From the NCBI GenBank assembly GCA_902799355.1, contig CADCAG010000017.1:1-64000 (forward strand): a stretch of DNA of 64,000 bases. The letters run 5' to 3'. Positions 17,522 to 25,319 of this stretch are shown one piece after another. Below the pieces are notes generated by a model. The model was not told the origin of the DNA, did no database searches, and was given only the letters and a program-made list of their open reading frames with translations. The first letter of the stretch is position 1. Each line of letters opens with the position of its first letter. Source of the stretch: an uncultured Bacteroidales bacterium. Its GTDB lineage: Bacteria > Bacteroidota > Bacteroidia > Bacteroidales > Bacteroidaceae. The translations under genes and the position numbers were made by a program.

Positions 17522-19924
17522 ATGAAGAATAAGATAAAGATACAGACCTACCTACTGGCTATTGTCACTACCCTGCTCCTGACGGGTTGTGACCAACTGG
17601 TCAGCTATTTTGCCACTCCTGACAATTTAGATTTTATTGGCAGTTCATCGGCTGACCAGAAGGAAATCATACAGGTCCATCAGGTAACATTCTCACCTGA
17701 TTACAAGACGTTTAGCGTCACTACCCGCATGAATGGTGACATCGGCCCATATAGCTTAGGCGATTCCACCAAGGTCAGAATTGAAGTCAACAGCTCCATT
17801 GGTGGTGTTAGCGAGAACAAGTATTCCCGCCCACACCTCACGAAGGTCATCAACACCAAGGCCGAGAATATAGCCAAGAAAGAAGTGCAGGTGCTGGCAC
17901 TAATCGACCTGACACAATCGCAGGAGACGTTAGATGCTATCAAAGATTATCTGGTAGAGCTTAGTGCGGTATTCAACGACTCCAACCTGTATGTAGCCTT
18001 TGCTTATGGTGATTCTATCAGCAAGTCCCTCCTTGCTACAGATTATGTTCTTGACAAACATATTGTTTCGGCTCATCAGAAGCATGTATTCCTGTATCGT
18101 GCCATCGTTCAGAAATACGATGAGATGATGTCTCATCAAGGCCCGTGGGCTAATGCCAAACGGATGGCCTTGCTGACATTCTCTGATTCTGAGGTGTATG
18201 ACAACAACACCAACATGCCTATTGACCCCGACCACTACACCTTTGAAGAGGAAATGGCTCAACGAGGCAACCATCCAGATCCGAACATGACAGTATGCTA
18301 TGCCGGCATGAACACGTCATCGCAAGATGCAAACTCTCAAGACATTTTGGTGCTGAAACACTTCTGCCACATGACCAATGGCATCTATATGCGTCCCTAC
18401 AGTGGAAATGATTTTAAGAACTGTATTCTGGAAGCGTTCTCCATCAGTCCTGATGCCAACGAATTTGTCTTTGAGAATCCTGACGGGAAGGTCTATCGAG
18501 GTAGCTTTGAGACGCTGAATGTAAAGTTCTACAGCCAGCAGGCAGACTCGCTCATCGCCTCTTTCACTACCCTCATCAATGAAGGTGACTTCTATAACCC
18601 GATTATTGTTCATGGTTTAGCGAGACCAGTGGTTATTCTGATAGGAATCATCATTGCCATCGTCATAGCAGGTATCCTATGGTTACTGTTGCAATACTTG
18701 GTACCATTCATCCACTATAAGTACTTCTGCCACAAATATGTGATGCGCTATTCCGGCCATAACATGGGCCTTGGCGCCAACATGGTGGCAGAGTCGTGCT
18801 ATCTGTGTAAGGAACCTTTTGAGGTGAACGATGAGATTGTCGTGAAATGTAGCCATACCATGCACAAAGAGTGTTGGGACGAAAACGGCTATCACTGTAC
18901 AGAATACAGCGACCGTTGTAAGCATGGCTCACATTATTATAATAGTAAGAACCTCTCTGACAAGCACAATGCCCCATTCTTTACCAAGTGGGTACTGGCA
19001 GGCGTGGCTGCTACCACATTTGCGTGGATGCAGTTTATCTTTAGAAGCCATCGGGTGACGGAGTGGTTAGCCACTCATCTGTCTCTGCTGCTTACCGGCA
19101 TAGAATCCGGCAGTCCTGAAGCAACGGCATTGTTCAACGACAACCCCGTATCACCGTTGCCTTCATTCGGGTTCTCCAGTGGTTTCTTCATGACACTGGC
19201 TGTAGCCCTGTTGTCAACGAAGCTGGTGAACGTACGCCACAACTTTGTGTCATACCTAATACATGCTTTGGTGGCTGCCGTATTAAGTTTCTTGGTATTC
19301 CTGTTCACCAACGTTCTGGTAATCAGTTCCGGCATCAGCGACTATGCTTTCTTAGTGGAATGGACACCTTGGGTAATCTCTGCAATCATCATTGCAGCCT
19401 GTGGCACACACGGCACCCGTGTGGTACTGCGTAAGCGACTGATTATTCCGTGCACCATCATTACCATTTTCGCCACATACGTCTTATGGATGTTCTATTC
19501 CGGTTTCCTGGATTATCGTCTTATGCTGCTGGTGGCATTCCTCGTCTACGGTTGTGGACTCATGCTATGTATTGCGATGGTGGCACCAAGGTCAGAGCGC
19601 TACTTCCTAAGGGTGGAAGGTGCCGTCAAGGAGATGGACATTGCCATCTACAAGTGGTTCCGTAACGATCCAGATCGTGTGGTAACCATCGGTAAGTCAG
19701 TAGACTGCAGCCTACAGTTGTCATGGGACCTCATGGGCGATATCGCTCCTATCCATGCAGAGATTCGCATGCGACACAATATCCCCTACCTGACAGCTAT
19801 AGAAGATGGCGTCATCGTCAACGGGAAGCCAGTAGAAGTTGGCCATGAGGTATGGCTTTACCATGGCACGTCGTTCTCTATTGCGAATACGACATTCACC
19901 TATTTCGAGAAGGATTTAGCATAA
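17522..19924 (+). CDS. VWA, RING-H2-like, polytopic membrane and FHA protein of the T6SS operon
   Basis: An 800-residue protein from ATG 17522. Residues 1-23 end in LTGC, a lipoprotein-type signal. A VWA domain follows with MIDAS-like D129-L-T-Q-S133. The first membrane segment is at about 369-394. A zinc site then follows with C426-x2-C429-x13-C443-x-H445-x2-H448-x2-C451-x7-C459-x6-C466, which fits RING-H2 except for the wide last pair. About six membrane segments cover 485-695, and an FHA domain with IGKS and HAEI covers about 700-800. A periplasmic VWA puts both the RING-like site and the FHA domain in the cytosol. FHA domains bind phosphothreonine, and RING domains recruit E2 enzymes, so this could be a membrane E3. 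It may also be a fusion of the Bacteroidetes TssR- and TssN-like subunits. A longer frame starts at TTG 17498, but that lies in a repeat. Confidence 0.75.
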   Translation: MKNKIKIQTYLLAIVTTLLLTGCDQLVSYFATPDNLDFIGSSSADQKEIIQVHQVTFSPDYKTFSVTTRMNGDIGPYSLGDSTKVRIEVNSSIGGVSENKYSRPHLTKVINTKAENIAKKEVQVLALIDLTQSQETLDAIKDYLVELSAVFNDSNLYVAFAYGDSISKSLLATDYVLDKHIVSAHQKHVFLYRAIVQKYDEMMSHQGPWANAKRMALLTFSDSEVYDNNTNMPIDPDHYTFEEEMAQRGNHPDPNMTVCYAGMNTSSQDANSQDILVLKHFCHMTNGIYMRPYSGNDFKNCILEAFSISPDANEFVFENPDGKVYRGSFETLNVKFYSQQADSLIASFTTLINEGDFYNPIIVHGLARPVVILIGIIIAIVIAGILWLLLQYLVPFIHYKYFCHKYVMRYSGHNMGLGANMVAESCYLCKEPFEVNDEIVVKCSHTMHKECWDENGYHCTEYSDRCKHGSHYYNSKNLSDKHNAPFFTKWVLAGVAATTFAWMQFIFRSHRVTEWLATHLSLLLTGIESGSPEATALFNDNPVSPLPSFGFSSGFFMTLAVALLSTKLVNVRHNFVSYLIHALVAAVLSFLVFLFTNVLVISSGISDYAFLVEWTPWVISAIIIAACGTHGTRVVLRKRLIIPCTIITIFATYVLWMFYSGFLDYRLMLLVAFLVYGCGLMLCIAMVAPRSERYFLRVEGAVKEMDIAIYKWFRNDPDRVVTIGKSVDCSLQLSWDLMGDIAPIHAEIRMRHNIPYLTAIEDGVIVNGKPVEVGHEVWLYHGTSFSIANTTFTYFEKDLA

Positions 19925-19933
19925 GAATAGTAT

Positions 19934-20065
19934 ATGAAGAAACGATATCAGATACCAAGAACACAGGTCTTCAGACTGGAACAACGACAATTGCTCTGTG
20001 CCAGTCCTCAAGGTGATCTAGGAGATCCTCAAGCACCTGAAGGCGGAGAACAAGAGTGGAACTAG
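19934..20065 (+). CDS. Small peptide with Y-x2-P ... L-E motif, function unknown
   Basis: A 43-codon frame, ATG to TAG, begins 9 bases after the stop of the VWA gene. It has a basic N-terminus and the pattern MKK-x-Y-x-x-P-x-T-x-V-F-x-L-E-x-x-x-LLC, then a glycine, aspartate and proline-rich tail. Very similar short frames are common next to surface genes in Prevotella, from general knowledge. There is no signal peptide of normal length. Its function is unknown. Confidence 0.5.
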   Translation: MKKRYQIPRTQVFRLEQRQLLCASPQGDLGDPQAPEGGEQEWN

Positions 20066-20089
20066 TATTATAACTAAAAACGAACAACG

Positions 20090-20470
20090 ATGAAACACAA
20101 GGCTATATTCTTTTTGGCAACAGCCCTGCTAACGGCTGTTCCTGCATTTAGCTCGACGCCCGACGATGAAGACACTAAGCAGACACTCACCATTGCCGGT
20201 GAGACTATTGAGCGCACGGTAAGTGAGATACGTATCAATGCCAACAATGCCATACTGCTGTTTACTGACGGTGACACACAGGAAGTTGATATGAAAGACG
20301 TCAGTTTGAAGCTGACCTATAATGAGAAAACGGGTGTCAACAACCTGCGTCTGCAAACGCCAGACGGCAAGGTGAGCATCTATAACCTGCAAGGACAACC
20401 TGTCAGCAAGGGCAAACAGCAGAACGGCATCTATATTGTGAACGGTAAAAAAGTTACTCACAAAAAGTAA
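20090..20470 (+). CDS. Exported small protein with T9SS-like C-terminal motif
   Basis: A 126-residue protein with a signal peptide (about 21 residues, cut near AFSSTP). A short beta-rich middle (EIRINANNAILLFTDGDTQE) resembles the N-terminal module of the following gene. The end, VSIYNLQGQPVSKG and GIYIVNGKKVTHKK, has the NL-x-G ... GIYI-NGKKV pattern common at the C-termini of Prevotella surface proteins and related to type IX sorting signals. It was probably made with the downstream gene, 16 bases away. The function is not known. Confidence 0.65.
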   Translation: MKHKAIFFLATALLTAVPAFSSTPDDEDTKQTLTIAGETIERTVSEIRINANNAILLFTDGDTQEVDMKDVSLKLTYNEKTGVNNLRLQTPDGKVSIYNLQGQPVSKGKQQNGIYIVNGKKVTHKK

Positions 20471-20485
20471 AAAGGAAGTATAATC

Positions 20486-21889
20486 ATGAAGAAACTATAT
20501 CTCCTGCTCACTATTATGCTGTGTGGCGTCATGCCCATCATGGCTCAGAATACTGACGACAATCATAACAAGGCGGTATTCCTGTCAAGCGATGGTAACA
20601 GTGAAGTAAACACCGACGACATTCAGCTCATCCGCTTCGATGGTGGTAAGGTGACCGTGGTTCAACCATGGGGCGAAACCGTTTTCGACCATACCTTACA
20701 AAACCTCACCTTCTTCCGCTCGCAATCAGGTACTCTGCGTCTAACTGTTGACGCCAATATCGATACGAGCGACGACACCAATCGTGCTTTCAGCATTGAC
20801 GGGAACGGTAATCTTGTCTCTACATGGCAGTCAGGCGACGTAGTGTATGTCTATTCCAATAAAGAAAGCACTACAGAAATCGGTACGCTGACACCTGCCA
20901 CTACTGGTTCCAGCTCTGCCCGTCTTGTAGGTGATGTCAGCGGGCTTTTCGATAATCAGACACTCTATCTGGAGACCCAACCCCGTACATACAGTTTTGC
21001 CTCTCAGACAGGGTCACTCAGCAATATGTTCTATGCTAAAGCTACAGCGACAGTGTCCATCAATGGTGGTAATGCCACCATCAGTAATGCGACGTTTACT
21101 CGTCCTATGGCTGTCGTAAAGTTCACTCTGAAAGACAAGGCAACGACTTATGCCATTAAAGCAAGTCCTTTGATTATCAAGATTGGTGAAACGACATACA
21201 CTGTAACACCGACCTCAGCAGCCAGCGAAATCTATTTCGCTATTCCAGAATTTAGCGATAAGGATATCACGCTTACCGCTACTGTAGGCACTGACACCTA
21301 TACATATAATAAGACTGGTGTAACGTTTGAAAACGGGAAGTACTATAGCATCGGAGTCAAGATGACTCGTCAGGCTAATACTGGTGACATTGGTAAAATT
21401 ATCGCCACCAACGGATGCATCTACGATCATGGCGCAACCTTACCAACAGGAGTCTCTGAAGCCGGTATGATTGCTTATGTAGGTAATGAGTCTGACTGTG
21501 CTCATGGCTTGGCTATTGCATTAGCAGATGAGACTGGTGACAAGACATTTGGTACAGCAGGAACTACAGCCAGCCAAAAGAATTCGGACATGCCTGTAGT
21601 GGGTGGTACATGGAGGATACCATCCAAAACAGACTGGGAAAATATGTTCTTGGCATGTAGGAAAGATGGCGATGCTTCATCAGCGGCTTCCGATATGACT
21701 AATGCTGGATTCAGAGATAAACTTACCGCTTGTAGTGCAAATGTAACAACCTCTGAGAAATATTGGACGAGTACTACCAGTTCAGGCGATAACGGATATT
21801 GTATCTATGTCGGTAGTGACACGAGTGCTAGTATTCAAAGTACACCTAAGATCAATACACTTAAAGCTCGTGCCGTCCTTGCCTTCTAA
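20486..21889 (+). CDS. Exported surface protein, fimbrillin-like or FISUMP-like
   Basis: A 467-residue protein with a signal peptide (cut near IMAQNT). Residues 27-75 form a small module, DIQLIRFDGGKVTVVQ, that is also seen in the preceding gene. The middle has an alternation of beta strands with threonine and serine, as in fimbrillin-like beta-sandwich folds. The C-terminal 150 residues carry the GTWRIPSKTDWENMF and KYWTSTT elements of the Fibrobacter/Bacteroidetes FISUMP-type (C-lectin-like) domain and end in KARAVLAF. It is likely cell-surface or fimbrial. The gene ends just before a strong promoter for the next gene. Confidence 0.65.
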   Translation: MKKLYLLLTIMLCGVMPIMAQNTDDNHNKAVFLSSDGNSEVNTDDIQLIRFDGGKVTVVQPWGETVFDHTLQNLTFFRSQSGTLRLTVDANIDTSDDTNRAFSIDGNGNLVSTWQSGDVVYVYSNKESTTEIGTLTPATTGSSSARLVGDVSGLFDNQTLYLETQPRTYSFASQTGSLSNMFYAKATATVSINGGNATISNATFTRPMAVVKFTLKDKATTYAIKASPLIIKIGETTYTVTPTSAASEIYFAIPEFSDKDITLTATVGTDTYTYNKTGVTFENGKYYSIGVKMTRQANTGDIGKIIATNGCIYDHGATLPTGVSEAGMIAYVGNESDCAHGLAIALADETGDKTFGTAGTTASQKNSDMPVVGGTWRIPSKTDWENMFLACRKDGDASSAASDMTNAGFRDKLTACSANVTTSEKYWTSTTSSGDNGYCIYVGSDTSASIQSTPKINTLKARAVLAF

Positions 21890-21930
21890 TCAAGTATAGG
21901 GAAATCCCCCTGTGGGTTTAGGGATAATCC

Positions 21931-21962
21931 TTTGTGCTATCATCATTTTCTTCATAACTTTG
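21931..21962 (+). promoter_or_regulatory. Bacteroidales-type promoter
   Basis: TTTG at 21931-21934, then a 20-base spacer, then TAACTTTG at 21955-21962. This matches the sigma-ABfr consensus well. It also shows that the next gene starts at ATG 21990 and not at the earlier GTG at 21912, which would lie upstream of the transcript. Confidence 0.85.
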
Positions 21963-21989
21963 CAGCGAGAACATAAAACAACTGCGATT

Positions 21990-22955
21990 ATGAAGAAGAT
22001 GATGATAGCCCTTTTAGCAATGCTGACGATAGCAGCATCGGGCAAGGCAATGAGTTACGAACAGGCTCGCAACGAGGCCCTGTTCCTAACCGATAAGATG
22101 GCTTACGAGCTGAATCTTACTGACGAACAGTATGAGGCCGCCTACGAAATCAACCTTGACTACCTGATGGGTGTGACGAGTTACGACGATGTCTATGGCG
22201 ACTACTGGGAGCGCCGCAACCGCGACCTTAGCTACATACTGCTCGACGCCCAGTGGCAGGCATATATCGCTGCCAGCTATTTCTACCGTCCCCTGTACTG
22301 GAGCGCAGGTTATTGGCACTTCGGCATCTATGCCCGCTATCCGCACCGCGACTACTTCTACTTCGGACGCCCCGTGTTCTACGCTACATATAGAGGTGCT
22401 CACGCATGGCACCTACACGGCACCCACGGCTATTACTATAGCCATCGCCACCACTTCCGTCCTGCCGGAGGCACACACTTCGGCATGCACGACCGCTGGA
22501 ATCGTGGTGACTTCCGTCACCATCACGGAGGCTCAATAGGACATAATGGAAAACCTGGACATCATGGAGGTTCGTTTGGCCATCACGATGGAAGACCAGA
22601 ACACCATGGAGGTTCATTGGGTCACCAAGGGAACACGGGTAAAGACCACGGCACTGTCAGAGACTTTGGCACGAATCGCCATCGCCCAGACAACTCTGGT
22701 GGACCACGTACCAGTTCTACACGAACCACAGTGAACCGCAGCAGTAGCTCTGTCGGCGAAAGCCGTAGTAGCGGAGCTTTCGGTGGCAGTCGCAGCAGTG
22801 GTTCATTCGGTAGCCGTAGTGGCTCATTCGGCGGAAGCCGTAGTAGTAGTTCCAGCAGCAGCGCTTCTCGAGGAGGTTTCAGCGGAGGCAGCCGCAGCAG
22901 TAGCAGCCATAGCGGCGGAAGCAGAAGTGGCGGTTCGTTCGGTAGACACCGTTAA
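21990..22955 (+). CDS. Exported histidine-, glycine- and serine-rich protein
   Basis: A 321-residue protein from the ATG at 21990, which lies 28 bases after the -7 box. It has a signal peptide (about 20 residues, MKKMMIALLAM). A helical part (about 22-90) with a Y-E-Q-A-R ... LTD-E-Q-Y motif resembles a heat-shock-type Spy/LTxxQ fold. Aromatic residues follow, and then a low-complexity tail from about residue 130 with H-H-G-G-S and later S-S-G-S-F-G-G-S-R repeats. The tail could bind metals through its many histidines. It lacks a known catalytic motif. The last 132 bases run antisense to the C-terminal coding part of the convergent phosphatase gene. Confidence 0.7.
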   Translation: MKKMMIALLAMLTIAASGKAMSYEQARNEALFLTDKMAYELNLTDEQYEAAYEINLDYLMGVTSYDDVYGDYWERRNRDLSYILLDAQWQAYIAASYFYRPLYWSAGYWHFGIYARYPHRDYFYFGRPVFYATYRGAHAWHLHGTHGYYYSHRHHFRPAGGTHFGMHDRWNRGDFRHHHGGSIGHNGKPGHHGGSFGHHDGRPEHHGGSLGHQGNTGKDHGTVRDFGTNRHRPDNSGGPRTSSTRTTVNRSSSSVGESRSSGAFGGSRSSGSFGSRSGSFGGSRSSSSSSSASRGGFSGGSRSSSSHSGGSRSGGSFGRHR

Positions 22956-23486
22956 CAGGCGCACTTCAGCATTCATCATACGCTGTACCTCACGCATCGT
23001 GCATCCCGCATAGACAGAAAGAATTGCTTTGTTGATGATGCCATGACCAACGGCCACCACCCGCTTACCGGGATAGGTGGCCGTCATGTATTGTAGGAAG
23101 TCAGCAGCACGCTGCAACAATGCCTGTTCACTCTCTATGTCGTCTGGCCACACCTCACCTTTCAGGTCGGGAATGAAACGCCCCGTAAAGCTGCCCCAGT
23201 CACGCTCACGCAGCAGTGGAGTGGTCGAAACGGGTAAACCGTGAGGCGCAGCAATGATTTCTGCGGTCTGTATAGCACGGTGTAGGTCGCTGGCGACAAC
23301 GGCATCGAAAGGTTCGTCAGCCAGACGCTGCGCCACCTGCTGTGCCTGTTCCCTACCCCGCTCGTTCAGACAGCCCTGCGTCTGTCCCTGCATAATCTGG
23401 CGGGCATTGTCAATGGTCTCACCATGACGTACTAAGAAGAGAGTGGTTGCGCCACTCTCTTCTACTGTTTTCTCTCCGTTATACAT
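22824..23486 (-). CDS. Histidine phosphatase family protein (phosphoglycerate mutase-like)
   Basis: A 220-residue protein from the ATG at 23486. It has the RHG motif LFLVRHGETIDNARQ, a second-histidine segment GKRVVAVGHGIINK, and the R and E of the catalytic set (SDLHRAIQTAEII, LLRERDWG). It belongs to the PhoE/CobC/GpmB-type branch. It begins within the end of uridine kinase, with an 8-base overlap, so they are co-translated. The chain continues past the usual end with a 36-residue alanine/serine/threonine tail, which is only the antisense image of the glycine/serine repeats of the opposite gene. The longer frame beginning at 23669 would overlap uridine kinase and is not used. Confidence 0.85.
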   Translation of the reverse strand: MYNGEKTVEESGATTLFLVRHGETIDNARQIMQGQTQGCLNERGREQAQQVAQRLADEPFDAVVASDLHRAIQTAEIIAAPHGLPVSTTPLLRERDWGSFTGRFIPDLKGEVWPDDIESEQALLQRAADFLQYMTATYPGKRVVAVGHGIINKAILSVYAGCTMREVQRMMNAEVRLLTVSTERTATSASAAMAATAAAASAETSSRSAAAGTTTTASAE

Positions 23487-24093
23487 TGGTAACAATGCCT
23501 TCGATATAGGTTTTGAGGATATGGATACCCGTCTTGTTGTCGCCACCCCAGGGAATGATGAGGTCCGCAAACTTCTTCGTGGGTTCGATAAACTGTTCGT
23601 GCATGGGTTTGAGGACTTTCTCATAGCGGTCAAGCACCATGTCGACAGTACGTCCACGCTCCACCACATCGCGACGGATGTTACGGATGAGTCGTACGTC
23701 AGAGTCGGTATCCACGAATATCTTCAGGTCCATCATGTCGCGTAGCTTCTTATAGTGCAGCGTCATGATACCTTCCAGAATGATAACGGGCTTAGGTTCG
23801 ACATGTATCGTCTCGGGCAGACGGTTAGAGATGATGTATGAATAGGTGGGCTGCTCAATGGCCTGACCATTCTTCAGCATCTTGATATGCTCTGTGAGTA
23901 ACTTCCAGTCGAAGGCGTCAGGGTGGTCGAAGTTGATGGCCTTACGCTCTTCATCAGTCAATCCCGTCGTATCATTATAATACGAGTCCAAGGGTACTAT
24001 GGCTGCACAATGAGGTGGCAGCACACTGGCAATTCTCTTGACGACGGTGGTCTTTCCAGAGCCTGTACCGCCTGCTATTCCGATAATGTACAT
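23479..24093 (-). CDS. udk: Uridine kinase
   Basis: A 204-residue protein with P-loop GGTGSGKTT at residues 8-16, DSYY at about 36-39, NFDHPDAFDW as the substrate-binding region, and RNIRRDVVERGR as the lid. It phosphorylates uridine and cytidine for pyrimidine salvage. The length matches the bacterial family. Its stop is overlapped by the downstream phosphatase start. It follows the exported nuclease-fold protein by 11 bases on the same strand. That would place nucleoside salvage after extracellular nucleic-acid breakdown. Confidence 0.92.
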   Translation of the reverse strand: MYIIGIAGGTGSGKTTVVKRIASVLPPHCAAIVPLDSYYNDTTGLTDEERKAINFDHPDAFDWKLLTEHIKMLKNGQAIEQPTYSYIISNRLPETIHVEPKPVIILEGIMTLHYKKLRDMMDLKIFVDTDSDVRLIRNIRRDVVERGRTVDMVLDRYEKVLKPMHEQFIEPTKKFADLIIPWGGDNKTGIHILKTYIEGIVTNV

Positions 24094-24104
24094 TATTTAA
24101 TATA

Positions 24105-25157
24105 TTATTGCTTTTGTTCTTTTACAAGATAAACCAGCGTAGGCAGGTGATCGCTATAGCCATCAAGCCATACACCACCGGCATGCGTACGCAACGGGTT
24201 TCCTTTGTAACGACCATCCTGCTGGAAGAGGTAGTCACGACGGAATATCTGTGCCTGCCAGAACTTCAGAGTTGAGTAGTCCTTCTTGCCTTTCTGGTTC
24301 AGCAGTGAGTGCGACATGATAATCTGGTCAAAGAGGTTCCATGCTCCGTCATAGCGCAGCGTACCTGTTCCACTGGCATGGATATTCCAGAATGGATTGT
24401 ACAGGCCACCGGGCTTCACGTCATTGATTTCGCGCTGGGCACCCAGAGATTTCGACATAGAAGGATCAGCGGGGTCGTCGTTCATATCACCCATAATGAA
24501 GAGCTTGACATTGGGATCATCCTTCAACAGCGAGTCCTTCACGGCACGAATCTGCTTACCGCCAAGTTCACGATAGTAGCTCACAGCACCACGTGAGGGC
24601 AGGTGGTTGACGATGATGGTGACATGCTCGTCAGCCAGTGTACCACTAACCACGAAGAAACCACGAGTGGCACGACGGGCATCCTCAGGCTTGTCATATA
24701 TATAAGGTACAAGCTTCACATTGCGAACCGTAAACAATGCCGGATTATACAACAGTCCACAGTCCACACCACGATGGTCCGGACCTTCTATCAGCAGATG
24801 CTGGAAGTTGCGCTTCTTCAGAGGCTCCTGCTCGCAGAGATCTGCCAAGCAGCCATCATTCTCTACCTCAGAGACGCCAATCGCTGCACATCCTACCGTA
24901 GGAAGCTTGTCTGTACCCATCTCTGCCAGCACGCGGGCCATATTGCGTAGCTTGTGTCTGTATTTCAATCCTGACCACTTATTCTTTCCGTCAGGCAGAT
25001 ACTCATAGTCATTATGACCCTCATCGTGGCATGTATCAAACAAGTTTTCGAGGTTGTAGAAACCGATGGCATAAACGGAATATTTCTTCTCCTGAGCCAT
25101 TACACTTACCGTTCCCACTAGAAACAGTACAGCAATCGTCAACAATAGTTTTTTCAT
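24105..25157 (-). CDS. Exported endonuclease/exonuclease/phosphatase family protein
   Basis: A 350-residue protein with a signal peptide (cut near VMAQEK). The EEP fold is visible in the motifs FYNLENLFDT, where N and E are metal or phosphate ligands. VSEVEN follows in the middle and PDHRGVDCGLLYN in the strand region. FIMGDMNDDP carries the D and N of the active site, and GYSDHLPTLVYL the terminal D-H pair. It is a periplasmic or surface nuclease or phosphodiesterase. It diverges from the TonB-dependent receptor gene across a 162-base spacer, so it probably shares regulation with that nucleic-acid uptake set. Confidence 0.85.
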   Translation of the reverse strand: MKKLLLTIAVLFLVGTVSVMAQEKKYSVYAIGFYNLENLFDTCHDEGHNDYEYLPDGKNKWSGLKYRHKLRNMARVLAEMGTDKLPTVGCAAIGVSEVENDGCLADLCEQEPLKKRNFQHLLIEGPDHRGVDCGLLYNPALFTVRNVKLVPYIYDKPEDARRATRGFFVVSGTLADEHVTIIVNHLPSRGAVSYYRELGGKQIRAVKDSLLKDDPNVKLFIMGDMNDDPADPSMSKSLGAQREINDVKPGGLYNPFWNIHASGTGTLRYDGAWNLFDQIIMSHSLLNQKGKKDYSTLKFWQAQIFRRDYLFQQDGRYKGNPLRTHAGGVWLDGYSDHLPTLVYLVKEQKQ

Positions 25158-25271
25158 AGTTTTACATTTAATTACCAGTTTATGGTTGCGAAGTTAGTGA
25201 TAATTTTTGAGAAAAACTAACTTTTTTCAAAAAAAAACACGAAAAGTTACTCTTTTTTGCATTTTATTCCT

Positions 25272-25279
25272 TATCTTTG
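25272..25279 (+). promoter_or_regulatory. Promoter -7 box for TonB-dependent receptor
   Basis: TATCTTTG fits the TAnnTTTG box, 41 bases before the start codon. The -33 element at the expected distance is weak (GTTA at 25246). The region just upstream is T-rich. Confidence 0.65.
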
Positions 25280-25319
25280 CACCAAAACAAATATATAGTT
25301 ACTAAAAAAACTAACGCTT

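Noticed and set aside
21912..21989. N-terminal extension of the histidine-rich protein
   Set aside because: The extended start lies upstream of a strong promoter, and removing it exposes a normal signal peptide.
22700..22940. CRISPR-like repeats in the Gly/Ser region
   Set aside because: The repeats are short, irregular codon repeats inside a coding frame, without spacers of constant length.
23487..23669. N-terminal extension of the histidine phosphatase
   Set aside because: It would be wholly inside uridine kinase in another frame. ATG 23486 gives a normal enzyme and an 8-base overlap.
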